Counted from the stretch's first letter, positions 7,327 to 16,404 are shown. The stretch is 64,000 nt of DNA from Pseudomonas sp. TCU-HL1 (GCF_001708505.1 NZ_CP015992.1:806001-870000); one strand, 5' to 3'. The notes: generated by a model from the letters alone, not told the origin. Program-made: numbers and translations.

Positions 7327-8418
7327 ATGAATTCGCACCAATCCGTTCTGCCCACCGCTGTACAGCCGCTCCATGCCCTGGCATTGGAAGCTGCCCTTCC
7401 CCCATCGCGCAGCACCCAGCCGCTGCCCACCCCCGCCGAACTGCGACAGCGCCTGCCGCTGACTCACGAGCTCGCCCGCCAGATCCGAGCCCAGCGTGAC
7501 GCCGTGCGTGCTGTGCTGGATGGCGAGGATTCGCGCCTGCTGGTGGTGGTCGGCCCTTGCTCAATCCACGACCCGGAGTCCGCCCTCGACTACGCCCGGC
7601 GCCTGGCCGCCCTGGCACCTGAGGTGAGCGACCAGTTGCTGCTGGTGATGCGCGCCTACGTTGAGAAACCGCGCACCACCGTGGGCTGGAAGGGCCTGGT
7701 CTATGACCCGCACCTGGATGGTCGTGGCGACATGGCCGAGGGGCTGGCGCTGAGCCGCCGGCTGATGCTGGAGATGGCCGAGCTGGGCTTGCCGGTCGCT
7801 ACCGAGCTGCTGCAGCCGCTGGTTGCCGGCTACCTGGACGACTTGCTGAGCTGGGCGGCCATCGGTGCGCGCACCAGTGAGTCGCAGATCCACCGCGAGA
7901 TGGTCAGCGGCCTGGACCTGCCGGTGGGCTTCAAGAATGGAACCGACGGCAGCCTCGGCATCGCCACCGACGCCATGCGCTCGGCCGCCCATGCCCACCA
8001 GCACTTCGGCATCGACGCCCAGGGCCGCCCGGCGTTGGTGCAGACCTCCGGCAACGCGGACACCCACCTGGTGCTGCGCGGTGGCCACCAGGGGCCGAAC
8101 CATGACGCAGCCAGTGTGCAGGCCGCTCGTTCCGGCCTGGAGAAACTCGGAGTTGCGCCGCGCATCCTGGTCGATTGCAGCCACGCCAACAGTGGCAAGG
8201 ACCCACTGCGTCAGCCTGCGGTGCTGGAGGGCGTGATCAACCAGCGCCTGGCCGGCCAGGACGCCCTGCGTGGGGTGATGATCGAGAGCCACCTGTTCGA
8301 TGGCGCGCAGTCGCTGTCCTGCGATCTGCGCTATGGCGTTTCGGTTACCGACGGCTGCCTGGGCTGGGCGGGGACCGAGGCGATCCTGCGGGAGGCGGCG
8401 CGTCGGTTGCGTGGGTGA
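7327..8418 (+). CDS. aroF: 3-deoxy-7-phosphoheptulonate (DAHP) synthase, class I alpha
   Basis: The 363-residue protein matches the AroF/G/H family: VVGPCSIHDPESALDYA (about 77-93), MRAYVEKPRTTVGWKGL, KNGTDGSLGIA and DCSHANSGKDP, which hold the metal- and PEP-binding residues. It condenses PEP with erythrose 4-phosphate, the entry to aromatic amino acids. The ATG at 7327 has GAGGA nine bases upstream. Transcription appears controlled by the aromatic leader(s) described just upstream. It lies inside the cobalamin block, as in P. aeruginosa PA2943 as I recall. Which aromatic amino acid inhibits the enzyme cannot be told from the sequence; the symbol is generic. Confidence 0.93.
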   Translation: MNSHQSVLPTAVQPLHALALEAALPPSRSTQPLPTPAELRQRLPLTHELARQIRAQRDAVRAVLDGEDSRLLVVVGPCSIHDPESALDYARRLAALAPEVSDQLLLVMRAYVEKPRTTVGWKGLVYDPHLDGRGDMAEGLALSRRLMLEMAELGLPVATELLQPLVAGYLDDLLSWAAIGARTSESQIHREMVSGLDLPVGFKNGTDGSLGIATDAMRSAAHAHQHFGIDAQGRPALVQTSGNADTHLVLRGGHQGPNHDAASVQAARSGLEKLGVAPRILVDCSHANSGKDPLRQPAVLEGVINQRLAGQDALRGVMIESHLFDGAQSLSCDLRYGVSVTDGCLGWAGTEAILREAARRLRG

Positions 8419-8440
8419 AGGCTCCGAGCGGGGCCTGGCT

Positions 8441-8564
8441 TCCCTCACCCCCGGCCCCTCTCCCGGGAGGGAGAGGGGTGACTCGCGCTTGAGGGAGAGT
8501 GCCACAGTTGAACCTCGCGCGCGTACTGCTCCCTCTCCCTTTGGGAGAGGGTTGGGGTGAGGGC
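8441..8564. repeat. CCCTCACCC/GGGTGAGGG composite inverted repeat
   Basis: The ends TCCCTCACCCCC and GGTTGGGGTGAGGG pair across the element, and each half holds its own small hairpin (CCCCTCTCCCGGGAGGGAGAGGGG on the left; CTCCCTCTCCCTTTGGGAGAGGG on the right). It sits between the convergent aroF and cobN genes and probably ends transcription from both. The stretch 8565-8645 after it shows nothing recognisable. Confidence 0.85.
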
Positions 8565-8645
8565 AATATCAGGCGGCCCGGAGCATCCGGAAGAACCCGC
8601 AATCGTGATTGATATCGCCCACAGCACCTGAGCGCCCCGCGTGAA

Positions 8646-11600
8646 TCACTGCTCCTCGCTATCCAGCAGCAGATTTTCGATTGCCGCGCGGTAGTCACCA
8701 GGGTTTTCCCACAATCCACGTTGCTGTGCTTCCACCAGGCGTTCGGCGATGTCGCGCAGGGCGTCGGGGTTGTGCTGGCGGATGAACTCACGGGTGTCGT
8801 CGTCCAGCAGGTAGGCGTCGGCCAGTAGCTGGTACTGGTGATCGTCCACCAGTTCGCTGGTGGCGTCGAAGGCGAAGAGGTAGTCCACCGTCGCCGCCAG
8901 TTCGAAGGCGCCTTTGTAGCCGTGGCGTTTCATGCCGGCGATCCACTTCGGGTTGGCCGCGCGGGAGCGGACCACGCGGCCCAGTTCTTCCTTGAGCGAA
9001 CGGATGCGCGGCAGGTCTGGCTGGCTGTGGTCGCCGTGGTAACTGGCGACTTTCTCGCCGCGCAGGGTTTCGGCGGCGGCGAGCATGCCGCCCTGGAACT
9101 GGTAGTAGTCGTTGGAATCGAGGATGTCGTGCTCGCGGTTGTCCTGATTCTGCAGCACGGCCTGCAACCCTTGCAGCCGCTGGGCGAAGCGTTCCCGCGC
9201 CGGCGTGCCGGCATCCTGGGCGCCATAGGCGTAACCGCCCCAGTTGAGGTAGACCTCGGCCAGCTCGGCGCGGTCCTGCCACTGGCGCTCTTCGATGGCG
9301 CCCTGCACGCCTGCCCCGTAGGCGCCGGGCTGGGCGCCGAACACGCGCCAGCCGGCTTGCAGGCGGGCTGTTTCGGCACTGATGCCTTCGGCTGCAAGAC
9401 GCGCGCTTTCCTGCTTCACGCGGGCGGCGAGGGGGTTCATATCTTCGGGTTCGTCGAGTCCGGCCACCGCCTGCACGGCGGCGTCGAACAGGCGGATGAG
9501 GTTGGCGAAGGCATCGCGGAAGAAGCCCGACACCCGCAGCGTCACATCCACCCTTGGGCGGTCCAGCAGGGACAGCGGCAGAATCTCGAAGTCTTCCACG
9601 CGCTGGCTGCCGGCCTGCCACACCGGGCGCACGCCCATCAGCGCCAGGGCCTGGGCGATGTCGTCGCCGCCGGTGCGCATGGTCGCGGTGCCCCAGACGG
9701 AAATGCCGAGCTGGCGCAGGTGGTCGCCATGGTCCTGCAGGTGGCGTTCCAGCAGCAGGCTGGCGGACTGGAAACCCAGTCGCCAGGCCGTGGGCGTGGG
9801 CAGGTTGCGCACGTCCACGGTGAAGAAGTTGCGCCCGGTGGGCAGCACATCGAGGCGCCCGCGACTCGGCGCGCCGCTGGGGCCGGGGGGGACGAAGCGG
9901 CCTTGCAGGGCCGCCAGCACGCCGCCGATTTCAGCAACGCCGCAGGCATCCAGGGTGGGGGCGATCACGGCGCGCAGGTTGTGGATAACCGCATCGCTGG
10001 CGGGGCCGATGGAGCCGAAGTCGGGGGACTCGATCAAACCCAGCGCCAGCAGTTCAAGGCGCTCGCGGGTGTCGCCATTGCTGCGCCACGGGTCCGGGCT
10101 GACCGCCTCCAGCACCTCCGGGCGCGGTCCTTCCCATGGCTCCGCCCAGTTGAGGTCGAGCGGATCGCGCCCCAGTTGCAGGTCAGTTGCCAGGGCGCGC
10201 AGCAGGCTGGCGTTGGCGCCCTTGCCGTCGCCGCGCGGGATGCGCACCAGGGAGAGCAGCGTGTCGTTGCGCAAACGCCCGGTGGGGGATTCGCCGAACA
10301 CATGAAGGCCGTCGCGGATCTGCGATTCCTTGAGGTCGCAGAGGTAGGCATCCAGTTGCGGCAGCCAGCTCTCCGGGTCGTCGCTGATGACCAGGTTCAA
10401 CTCGCGGTCCAGGGCAGTGGCCTTCACCAGTTCGAGGATTTCTCCGCGCAATTGCACGGCGCGGCGCGGGTCCAGCAGGGAGGCGTCGTAGTACTCGTCG
10501 GCCAGGCGCTCCAGGTCGCGCAGCGGGCCGTAGTTCTCGGCGCGGGTCAGTGGCGGCATCAGGTGGTCGATGATCACCGCCTGGGCGCGGCGCTTGGCCT
10601 GGGCGCCTTCGCCGGGGTCGTTGACGATGAAGGGGTAGAGGTTCGGCAGCGGGCCCATCACCGCGTCCGGCCAGCACTCGGCGGACAGGCCGACGCCCTT
10701 GCCCGGCAGCCATTCCAGGTTGCCGTGCTTGCCGACGTGGATCAGCGCGTCGGCGGCGAACACTTCGCGCAACCAGAAATAGAAGGCGAGATAACCGTGG
10801 GGCGGTACCAGGTCGGCGTCGTGGTAGATGGCTGCCGGGTCCATCTGGTAACCGCGCGCCGGCTGGATACCGACGAAGGCCAGGCCGAAGCGCAGGCCGG
10901 CGACCATCATGCGGCCGCTGCGGAACATTGGGTCTTGCTGCGGCTCGCCCCAGCGTTCGCGCACGGCGCGCTGGTTGGCTTCGGGCAGGCGGGCGAAGCA
11001 GGCGAGGTAGTCGGCGAGGGCCAGGCTCTGTGCGCAGGGCCGCAGGTCGAGGCTGTCCAGGTCGTTGCTGACGCCGCCGAGCAGGCTGTGGATAAGCGCG
11101 GTTCCGCTCTCCGGCAGTCCGGCCAGCGGATAGCCTTCGGCCTCAAGCGCGCGAAGGATGTTGAGCGCGGCAGCGGGGGTATCCAGCCCCACGCCATTGC
11201 CGATACGGCCGTCGCGGGTGGGGTAGTTGGCGAGGACCAGTGCCACGCGCTTGTCGGCATTGGCCTTGCGCGACAGCGCGCACCAGCGCCGTCCCAGCTC
11301 GGCGACGAAGTCCATGCGCTCCAGTTGTGGCAGGTAACAGACCACGTCGCTCTGGCTGCGCTCGCTGCGCCAGGCCATGCCCTTGAAGCTGATGGGACGG
11401 GTGATGATGCGGCCGTCCAGCTCCGGCAGGGCGATGTGCATGGCCAGGTCGCGCGGGCCGAGGCCTTGCGGGTTTTCACGCCAGAGCGGTTCGTTGTCCA
11501 GCGAACAGATGGCCTGCAGCACCGGGATATCGCGGCGGAAGGGGCGCAGGCTGGGGGCGTCCGGGTTGGACTGGGCGAAGCCGGTGGTGTTGATGATCAG

Positions 11601-12380
11601 CCCGGCGCCTGCGGCGTCCAGCCAGTTTTCCACCGCCTCCAGGCACTCCGCTTCCTTGAGGCTGGCGACGGCGATGGGCAAGGGATTCAGGCCCTGGGCT
11701 TTGATACGTTCGCAAAAGGCGTCGATGAAGGCGGTGTTCGCGGCCTGCAAATGAGTGCGATAGAAGAGCAGGGCGGCCACCGGCTGGCCGGGTTGCCATT
11801 CGGCCTGCCAGTCCTCCAGCTGCGCCGGGCGGATGCGTGGGTGATAGAGGGCCGCGCGGGGGAGGGCATGCGGCTCGGCCCAGGGGGAATCGCGCTCCAA
11901 CCAACGACTGGCCAGGCAATTGAAAAGCTGCCGGGCATTGTCCAGGCCACCCTGGCGCAGGTACTGCCAGAGGCGTTCGGCGTCTTCGGCCGGGACATTG
12001 CACAGGCTGGCCAGTTCCGGGTCGGGACGGTCGTCGCCGGGCACCAGGATCAGTTTTGCGCCGCGCTCGGCCAGACTCACCAACTGCTCGATGCCGTAGC
12101 GCCAGTAACCCACGCCGCCGTGCACTGAGATGAGGATGACCCTGGCGTGCTGCAACACCTCGTCCACGTACAGGTCCACCGAGGCGTGGTTCTGCAGCTG
12201 CATGGGGTTTGCCAGGCGCAGGCTCGGGTAGTCCGCCGGCAGTTCGCGGGCGGCTTCGGCCAGCAGCGCCAGGTGCGAATCGCCGCTGCAGAGGATCACC
12301 AGTTCGGCGGGGGTCTGGGCCAGGTGGGCGATGCCATCTTCGGGGACGAAGCCGCCGGGTTGGGTGCGCAGGAGGTGCAT
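8646..12380 (-). CDS. cobN: Cobaltochelatase large subunit CobN
   Basis: The 1244-residue protein matches CobN/ChlH along its length: the N-terminal VILISVHGGVGYWRYG, the central HVGKHGNLEWLPGKGVGLS (about residues 545-563) and SPTGRLRNDTLLSL regions, and the C-terminal METAL-site-like ANPKWIAGMKRHGYKGAFE. It binds the corrin and cobalt in ATP-driven cobalt insertion into hydrogenobyrinate a,c-diamide. Its partners CobS and CobT are absent from the window, while a ChlI-like ATPase and a VWA protein lie 1.8 kb away, suggesting a CobN-ChlI-VWA chelatase. It follows cobW on the same strand with a repeat between. Confidence 0.95.
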   Translation of the reverse strand: MHLLRTQPGGFVPEDGIAHLAQTPAELVILCSGDSHLALLAEAARELPADYPSLRLANPMQLQNHASVDLYVDEVLQHARVILISVHGGVGYWRYGIEQLVSLAERGAKLILVPGDDRPDPELASLCNVPAEDAERLWQYLRQGGLDNARQLFNCLASRWLERDSPWAEPHALPRAALYHPRIRPAQLEDWQAEWQPGQPVAALLFYRTHLQAANTAFIDAFCERIKAQGLNPLPIAVASLKEAECLEAVENWLDAAGAGLIINTTGFAQSNPDAPSLRPFRRDIPVLQAICSLDNEPLWRENPQGLGPRDLAMHIALPELDGRIITRPISFKGMAWRSERSQSDVVCYLPQLERMDFVAELGRRWCALSRKANADKRVALVLANYPTRDGRIGNGVGLDTPAAALNILRALEAEGYPLAGLPESGTALIHSLLGGVSNDLDSLDLRPCAQSLALADYLACFARLPEANQRAVRERWGEPQQDPMFRSGRMMVAGLRFGLAFVGIQPARGYQMDPAAIYHDADLVPPHGYLAFYFWLREVFAADALIHVGKHGNLEWLPGKGVGLSAECWPDAVMGPLPNLYPFIVNDPGEGAQAKRRAQAVIIDHLMPPLTRAENYGPLRDLERLADEYYDASLLDPRRAVQLRGEILELVKATALDRELNLVISDDPESWLPQLDAYLCDLKESQIRDGLHVFGESPTGRLRNDTLLSLVRIPRGDGKGANASLLRALATDLQLGRDPLDLNWAEPWEGPRPEVLEAVSPDPWRSNGDTRERLELLALGLIESPDFGSIGPASDAVIHNLRAVIAPTLDACGVAEIGGVLAALQGRFVPPGPSGAPSRGRLDVLPTGRNFFTVDVRNLPTPTAWRLGFQSASLLLERHLQDHGDHLRQLGISVWGTATMRTGGDDIAQALALMGVRPVWQAGSQRVEDFEILPLSLLDRPRVDVTLRVSGFFRDAFANLIRLFDAAVQAVAGLDEPEDMNPLAARVKQESARLAAEGISAETARLQAGWRVFGAQPGAYGAGVQGAIEERQWQDRAELAEVYLNWGGYAYGAQDAGTPARERFAQRLQGLQAVLQNQDNREHDILDSNDYYQFQGGMLAAAETLRGEKVASYHGDHSQPDLPRIRSLKEELGRVVRSRAANPKWIAGMKRHGYKGAFELAATVDYLFAFDATSELVDDHQYQLLADAYLLDDDTREFIRQHNPDALRDIAERLVEAQQRGLWENPGDYRAAIENLLLDSEEQ

Positions 12381-12405
12381 GGCGGGCCTATTTCACTGTG
12401 GGCAG

Positions 12406-12539
12406 CACCCTCTCCCCAGCCCTCTCCCTGAAGAGAGAGGGAGCCGGTTCGGAGTGCGGGGACGCGTCGGAATACCAGCGGGGCGCCGCGTTAGCTCCCC
12501 TCTCCCGCTTGCGGGAGAGGGGTTGGGGGAGAGGGGGGG
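12406..12539. repeat. CCCTCTCCCC composite inverted repeat between cobW and cobN
   Basis: Same family as 8441-8564: ACCCTCTCCCCAGCCCTCTC at the left pairs with the GAGAGGGGTTGGGGGAGAGGG at the right, with internal hairpins (CTCTCCCTGAAGAGAGAG and CCCCTCTCCCGCTTGCGGGAGAGGGG arms). It lies between two genes transcribed in the same direction, so it could partly end or process the cobW-cobN message. Confidence 0.85.
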
Positions 12540-12544
12540 CGGAC

Positions 12545-13597
12545 TCACACCAGCGCCGTACGCAGTTCGTTGGCAATCACCGCCTGGTCCAGCTCCTGTC
12601 CGATCACCACCAGGCGCGTGCTACGGGTTTCTTCGCTCAGCCACTTGCGGTCGAAGTGCTTGTCGAAACGCTTGCCGACGCCCTGGATCAGGAGGCGCAT
12701 GGGTTTGCCGGGGATGGCGGCAAAGCCCTTGATGCGCAGGATGTCGTGGCGTTCCACCAGTTGGCCGAGGGCCGCGATCAGGGCCGCTTCCTCGACTTCC
12801 GGGAGGTCGACGTGGAAGGAGTCGAACTCGTCGTGGTCGTGGTCTTCATGACCTTCGTGGTCGTGGTGGGTGGGGCGGCTGTCGATATGCAGCTCGGCCT
12901 CGGCGTTCAGGCCCAGCAGGACATTGAGGGGCAGCTTGCCCGCGCTGGCTTCGACGATCTTCACCGCCGGCGGCAGTTCCTCGGCCACGTCCGCGCGCAC
13001 GGCGGCCAGGGCTTCTGGGCTGATCAGGTCAGCCTTGTTGAGGATTACCAGGTCGGCGCTGGCGAGCTGGTCTTCGAACAGCTCGTGCAGCGGGGATTCG
13101 TGGTCGAGGTTCGGGTCCTGCTTGCGCTGCTCGTCTACCTGCTCGGGGTGGGCGGCGAAGGTGCCGGCGGCCACGGCCGGGCTGTCGACCACGGTGATGA
13201 CCGCGTCGACCGTGCAGGCATTGCGGATTTCCGGCCACTGGAAGGCCTGCACCAGCGGCTTGGGCAGGGCCAGGCCGGAGGTTTCGATGAGGATCTGGTC
13301 GAGGTCGCCACGGCGCGCTACCAGCTCACGCATGACCGGGAAGAACTCTTCCTGCACGGTGCAGCAGAGGCAGCCGTTGGCCAGCTCGAAGACGCGGCCC
13401 GCGGCCTCTTCCTCGGTGCAGCCGATGGAACACTGCTTGAGGATTTCGCCGTCGATGCCCAGTTCGCCGAACTCGTTGACGATCACCGCGATGCGGCGGC
13501 CTTCCGCGTTGTCCAGCATGTGGCGCAGGAGGGTAGTCTTACCGGCGCCGAGGAAACCGGTAACGATGGTGACGGGGAGTTTGGCCAGGGTTTTCAT
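12545..13597 (-). CDS. cobW: CobW, GTP-dependent metallochaperone of cobalamin synthesis
   Basis: The 350-residue protein is a COG0523 G3E GTPase: Walker A GFLGAGKTTLL near the N-terminus, the CxCC metal motif in GCLCCTVQEE (about residues 76-80), the SGLALPKPL and NKADL nucleotide motifs, and a His/Asp-rich stretch (HHDHEGHEDHDHDEF) between the GTPase and C-terminal domains. CobW is thought to deliver Co(II) to the cobaltochelatase. ATG 13597 is preceded by AGAGG; the open frame to 13678 enters the leader and is rejected. It is behind a cobalamin riboswitch and just upstream of cobN. Confidence 0.93.
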   Translation of the reverse strand: MKTLAKLPVTIVTGFLGAGKTTLLRHMLDNAEGRRIAVIVNEFGELGIDGEILKQCSIGCTEEEAAGRVFELANGCLCCTVQEEFFPVMRELVARRGDLDQILIETSGLALPKPLVQAFQWPEIRNACTVDAVITVVDSPAVAAGTFAAHPEQVDEQRKQDPNLDHESPLHELFEDQLASADLVILNKADLISPEALAAVRADVAEELPPAVKIVEASAGKLPLNVLLGLNAEAELHIDSRPTHHDHEGHEDHDHDEFDSFHVDLPEVEEAALIAALGQLVERHDILRIKGFAAIPGKPMRLLIQGVGKRFDKHFDRKWLSEETRSTRLVVIGQELDQAVIANELRTALV

Positions 13598-13706
13598 GCG
13601 CGCCTCTGTGTGGTCGGTCGGCGGGCATGACGAACGCAGCGGGGCTCGTCCCGCGCAACGGATTCGCCACCGGATCACCCCGCCCGGTTGTCTGGAATGT
13701 CGTCGA

Positions 13707-13863
13707 GGCAGGTCTCCTGGCTCACGACCCTGCGCTTGGCGCGGCGCCTTCGCCTTCCCGCTTGTGCAGTGGCGTTTCGAAGGGCCAGGGGGCGTTCACA
13801 GTTGCGGGGGCAGCCGTGGCCTTGACCACGTTCCCTCTTAGCTCCGGCGTACAACCGGAGAAC
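13707..13863 (-). promoter_or_regulatory. Cobalamin riboswitch upstream of cobW-cobN
   Basis: On the minus strand the conserved elements read AGAGGGAACGTGG, CACGGCTGCCCCCGCAACTG (about 13819-13800), CGGGAAGGCGAAGGC and, at the 3' side, AGCCAGGAGACCTGCC (13707-13722). It lies 110 bases upstream of the cobW start. Repression of cobW and probably cobN by B12 is expected. Confidence 0.92.
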
Positions 13864-13876
13864 CTCGAAAGGGCGA

Positions 13877-13905
13877 AGGCTACGCAGGGCTCAGGCGACG
13901 GTCAA
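13877..13905 (-). promoter_or_regulatory. Candidate promoter for the cobW leader
   Basis: On the minus strand TTGACC (13905-13900) and TAGCCT (13882-13877) are spaced by 17 bases and would start transcription at the 5' edge of the riboswitch. A divergent plus-strand candidate TTGACG (13915-13920) with a poor -10 (TGTCCT at 13938) serves the cbtB riboswitch. Confidence 0.45.
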
Positions 13906-13956
13906 TCGCAGTAGTTGACGCTTGGTCGGACTCGTGATGTCCTAGCACGGTTTTTT

Positions 13957-14143
13957 CAGGTGCCCTGCGTCGCCGTATGCGGGGTGAAACGGGAAGTCGG
14001 TGCGTCCAATTTCGGGCAAGTCCGACGCTGCCCCCGCAACGGTAAGCGACTGTAGGGTTAAGTACGCCACTGTGCCGAACCGGCATGGGAAGGCTTGCCC
14101 ATCCAGCCCCATGGCTGGCGTCGCAAGCCCGGAGACCGGCCTG
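13957..14143 (+). promoter_or_regulatory. Cobalamin riboswitch upstream of cbtB-cbtA
   Basis: The plus strand has AGGTGCCCTGCG, GGGGTGAAACGGGAA, GACGCTGCCCCCGCAACGGT (about 14023-14042) and GCAAGCCCGGAGACCGGCC (about 14123-14141), all in the standard order. It is 119 bases before cbtB. Together with the opposite riboswitch at 13707 it forms a back-to-back pair sharing a short promoter region. Confidence 0.94.
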
Positions 14144-14261
14144 ATCACGTTTTGGCAACCCGCGGTGGGCGGGCGCAAGCCGGAAATCTGGGCGCTGCCG
14201 TGCCCGCTTCCCTCGCGCGCGTTCCTCTGCCGGTATCGTTAGCAACGCAGAGGGAACCCCC

Positions 14262-14447
14262 ATGTCCAGCCGCACCCTGTCCCATTCCGCCGCTTCTTCC
14301 TCGACCCTGGCCCAACGCCTGGTGCTGGCCATCGGTGCCAGCCTGATCGGTCTGTCGCTGGTGTACTTCGCCGGCTTCTCGCACATCGAAGCCGTGCATA
14401 ACGCCGCTCACGACACCCGTCACAGCGCCGCCTTCCCCTGCCACTGA
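14262..14447 (+). CDS. cbtB: Cobalt transporter subunit CbtB
   Basis: A 61-residue protein with a single membrane segment (about 20-41, LVLAIGASLIGLSLVYFAGF) and a His-rich C-terminal tail (HNAAHDTRHSAAFPCH) that is the hallmark of CbtB. CbtA and CbtB were recognised as B12-riboswitch-controlled cobalt uptake proteins. The ATG at 14262 follows AGAGGGAA. It is 11 bases before cbtA and directly behind a cobalamin riboswitch. Confidence 0.92.
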   Translation: MSSRTLSHSAASSSTLAQRLVLAIGASLIGLSLVYFAGFSHIEAVHNAAHDTRHSAAFPCH

Positions 14448-14458
14448 GTGATGCCCCG

Positions 14459-15169
14459 ATGATCAAGCGCATCGCCCAGACCGCCGGTTTTGCCGGCCTC
14501 ATCGCCGCCCTGGTGCTGACCCTGCTGCAGAGCCTGTGGGTAACCCCGCTGATCCTGCAGGCGGAAACCTTCGAGAGTGCCGAACCTGCCGCAGTGGTCG
14601 AGCATGACCACGGGCATGGCGATACGGCCGTCGCCCATACCCACGAGCACAGTGACGAAGCCTGGGCGCCCGAGGATGGCTGGCAGCGCACCTTGTCCAC
14701 GGGCGGCAGCAACCTGGTGGTCGCCGTGGGCTTCGCCCTGATCCTTGCCGGACTGTTCAGCCTGCGTGGCCCGACCCGCGCCTGGCAGGGCCTGCTCTGG
14801 GGCCTTGGCGGTTTCGCCACCTTCGCCCTGGCACCGTCCCTTGGCTTGCCGCCGGAGCTACCGGGCACCGCCGCCGCTGATCTGGCCCACCGCCAGACCT
14901 GGTGGATTGGCACTGCCGCCTCCACTGCAGTTGGTCTCGCCCTTATCGCATTCGGCCGTCATTGGGCGCTACGTGTGGCGGGCGTGGTACTGCTGGTGAT
15001 TCCGCATGTGGCGGGCGCGCCGCAGCCCGAGGTGCATTCCAGCCTGGCGCCGGAAGCGCTGGAGCATGAGTTCATTGCTGCCTCCCTGATCACCAATGCG
15101 GCGTTCTGGGTCGTGCTCGGCTGGGCCGCAGCCTGGCTGTACCAGCGCCACGCATCGCCCTCCGCTTGA
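14459..15169 (+). CDS. cbtA: Cobalt transporter subunit CbtA
   Basis: The 236-residue membrane protein has about five to six hydrophobic segments and conserved His stretches: VEHDHGHGDTAVAHTHEHSDE (around residues 46-65) after the first segment and HRQTWW in the middle, the CbtA pattern. It most likely carries cobalt across the inner membrane together with CbtB. It is co-transcribed with cbtB and overlaps cobE by four bases (TTGA). Confidence 0.92.
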   Translation: MIKRIAQTAGFAGLIAALVLTLLQSLWVTPLILQAETFESAEPAAVVEHDHGHGDTAVAHTHEHSDEAWAPEDGWQRTLSTGGSNLVVAVGFALILAGLFSLRGPTRAWQGLLWGLGGFATFALAPSLGLPPELPGTAAADLAHRQTWWIGTAASTAVGLALIAFGRHWALRVAGVVLLVIPHVAGAPQPEVHSSLAPEALEHEFIAASLITNAAFWVVLGWAAAWLYQRHASPSA

Positions 15170-15567
15170 AGCTGGTCGCCGGGCTGGGCTGTCGACGTGG
15201 CTGCCCGGCAGACGAGCTACAAGGCCTGCTGATGCAGTGCCTTGCCGAGGCCGGTGCCTCGCTCGAAGAACTGGTCGCCCTGGCCAGCAGCGAGGCGAAG
15301 GTTGCAGAGCCCGGGCTGATGGCCCTGGCCGAGCGGTTGGGGCTGTCGCTGCATGGCCTGCCTGTGGATATCCTCGCGGCCTTTGAAACTCGCCTGAGCC
15401 AGCCGTCCGAGCAGGTTCGCGAGGCCGTCGGCAGCGCGGGCGTGGCTGAGGCCGCCGCGCTGGCCCAGGCCGAGGCCCTGTCCGGCGCTCGCGCTACCCT
15501 GATTATCGATAAACGCCGCAGTGCCAGCGCTACCTGTGCCCTGGCCTGTATCCAGCACGAGGCTTAG
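15166..15567 (+). CDS. cobE: CobE, CbiG C-terminal-domain protein
   Basis: The 133-residue protein has the CobE/CbiG-C features: N-terminal LVAGLGCRRGCPADEL, central SSEAKVAEPGLMALAERLGL and C-terminal RRSASATCALACI. CobE is needed in aerobic B12 synthesis and is thought to bind a precorrin intermediate between CobG/CobJ and CobM. The start is the rare codon TTG at 15166, overlapping the cbtA stop; no ATG or GTG gives the conserved N-terminus. It is six bases before cobM. Confidence 0.85.
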   Translation: MKLVAGLGCRRGCPADELQGLLMQCLAEAGASLEELVALASSEAKVAEPGLMALAERLGLSLHGLPVDILAAFETRLSQPSEQVREAVGSAGVAEAAALAQAEALSGARATLIIDKRRSASATCALACIQHEA

Positions 15568-15573
15568 CGGCCC

Positions 15574-16344
15574 ATGACGGTCTTTTTCATTGGCGCCGGT
15601 CCCGGCGATCCGGAACTCATCACCGTGAAGGGGCAGCGCCTGATCCGTGCCTGCCCGGTGATCCTTTACGCTGGCTCGCTGGTGCCCGAGGCGGTGCTGG
15701 CCGGGCACAGTGCGGAGTTGGTGGTGAATACCGCTGAGCTGCATCTGGACGAAATCGTTGCGCTGCTGGCCGAAGCCCATGCCAAGGGGCAGGATGTGGC
15801 GCGGGTGCATTCGGGTGATCCGTCGCTCTACGGCGCCATCGGGGAGCAGATTCGCCATCTGCGCGAACAGGATATCCCCTACGAAGTGGTGCCGGGGGTG
15901 ACCGCTACCGCCGCCTGTGCTGCGCTGCTGGGGTGCGAGCTGACCCTGCCGGAGGTCTCGCAGACGCTGATCCTCACCCGCTACGCGAGCAAGACGCGGA
16001 TGCCTGAAGGGGAAGCGCTGGGCGATCTGGCCCGCCATCGCGCGACCATGGCCATTCACCTGGGCGTGAGCCAACTGGAAAAGATCGTCCAGGAGTTGCT
16101 GCCGCACTACGGTGCCGAGTGCCCCATCGCCGTGATCCATCGCGCCAGCTGGCCCGACCAGGAGCAGGTCACCGGCACGCTCGGGGATATTCTGCCCAAG
16201 GTGGCGGCGCGGGATTTCCGTCGCACGGCGCTGATCCTGGTGGGCGAGGTGCTGGCCGCCGAAGGCTTCGCCGATTCGTCACTCTACCGTGCCGGGCACA
16301 CGCACCTGTATCGCCCGGCCAGGACCGAGCCGCCACGCGGCTAG
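15574..16344 (+). CDS. cobM: Precorrin-4 C11-methyltransferase CobM
   Basis: The 256-residue SAM methylase has the family motifs FFIGAGPGDPELITVKG at the N-terminus, VARVHSGDPSLYGAIGEQ (about 76-93) and PYEVVPGVTA. It adds a methyl at C11 of precorrin-4, which then proceeds to CobF/CbiD-type reactions. It is the last gene of the cbtBA-cobEM unit under the third riboswitch and is followed by a hairpin at 16386. Confidence 0.95.
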   Translation: MTVFFIGAGPGDPELITVKGQRLIRACPVILYAGSLVPEAVLAGHSAELVVNTAELHLDEIVALLAEAHAKGQDVARVHSGDPSLYGAIGEQIRHLREQDIPYEVVPGVTATAACAALLGCELTLPEVSQTLILTRYASKTRMPEGEALGDLARHRATMAIHLGVSQLEKIVQELLPHYGAECPIAVIHRASWPDQEQVTGTLGDILPKVAARDFRRTALILVGEVLAAEGFADSSLYRAGHTHLYRPARTEPPRG

Positions 16345-16385
16345 TGACGTACGGCGGTGAAACCCGCAGAATGCGGCTCTTATGC

Positions 16386-16404
16386 GGCGGGCGAATGGCC
16401 CGCC
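16386..16404 (+). terminator. Hairpin after cobM
   Basis: GGCGGGC and GCCCGCC form a 7-bp stem 42 bases after the cobM stop, followed by a weakly pyrimidine-rich tract (TACTCCTTCT). It may end the cbt-cob transcript; the missing T-run makes this a weak terminator call. Confidence 0.5.

Noticed and set aside
8838..12128. Long open frame on the plus strand opposite cobN
   Set aside because: It is a mirror of the high-GC cobN codons; no recognisable motifs, while cobN matches its family throughout.
12406..12539. Possible small ORF in the cobW-cobN gap
   Set aside because: The sequence is explained by a composite inverted repeat.
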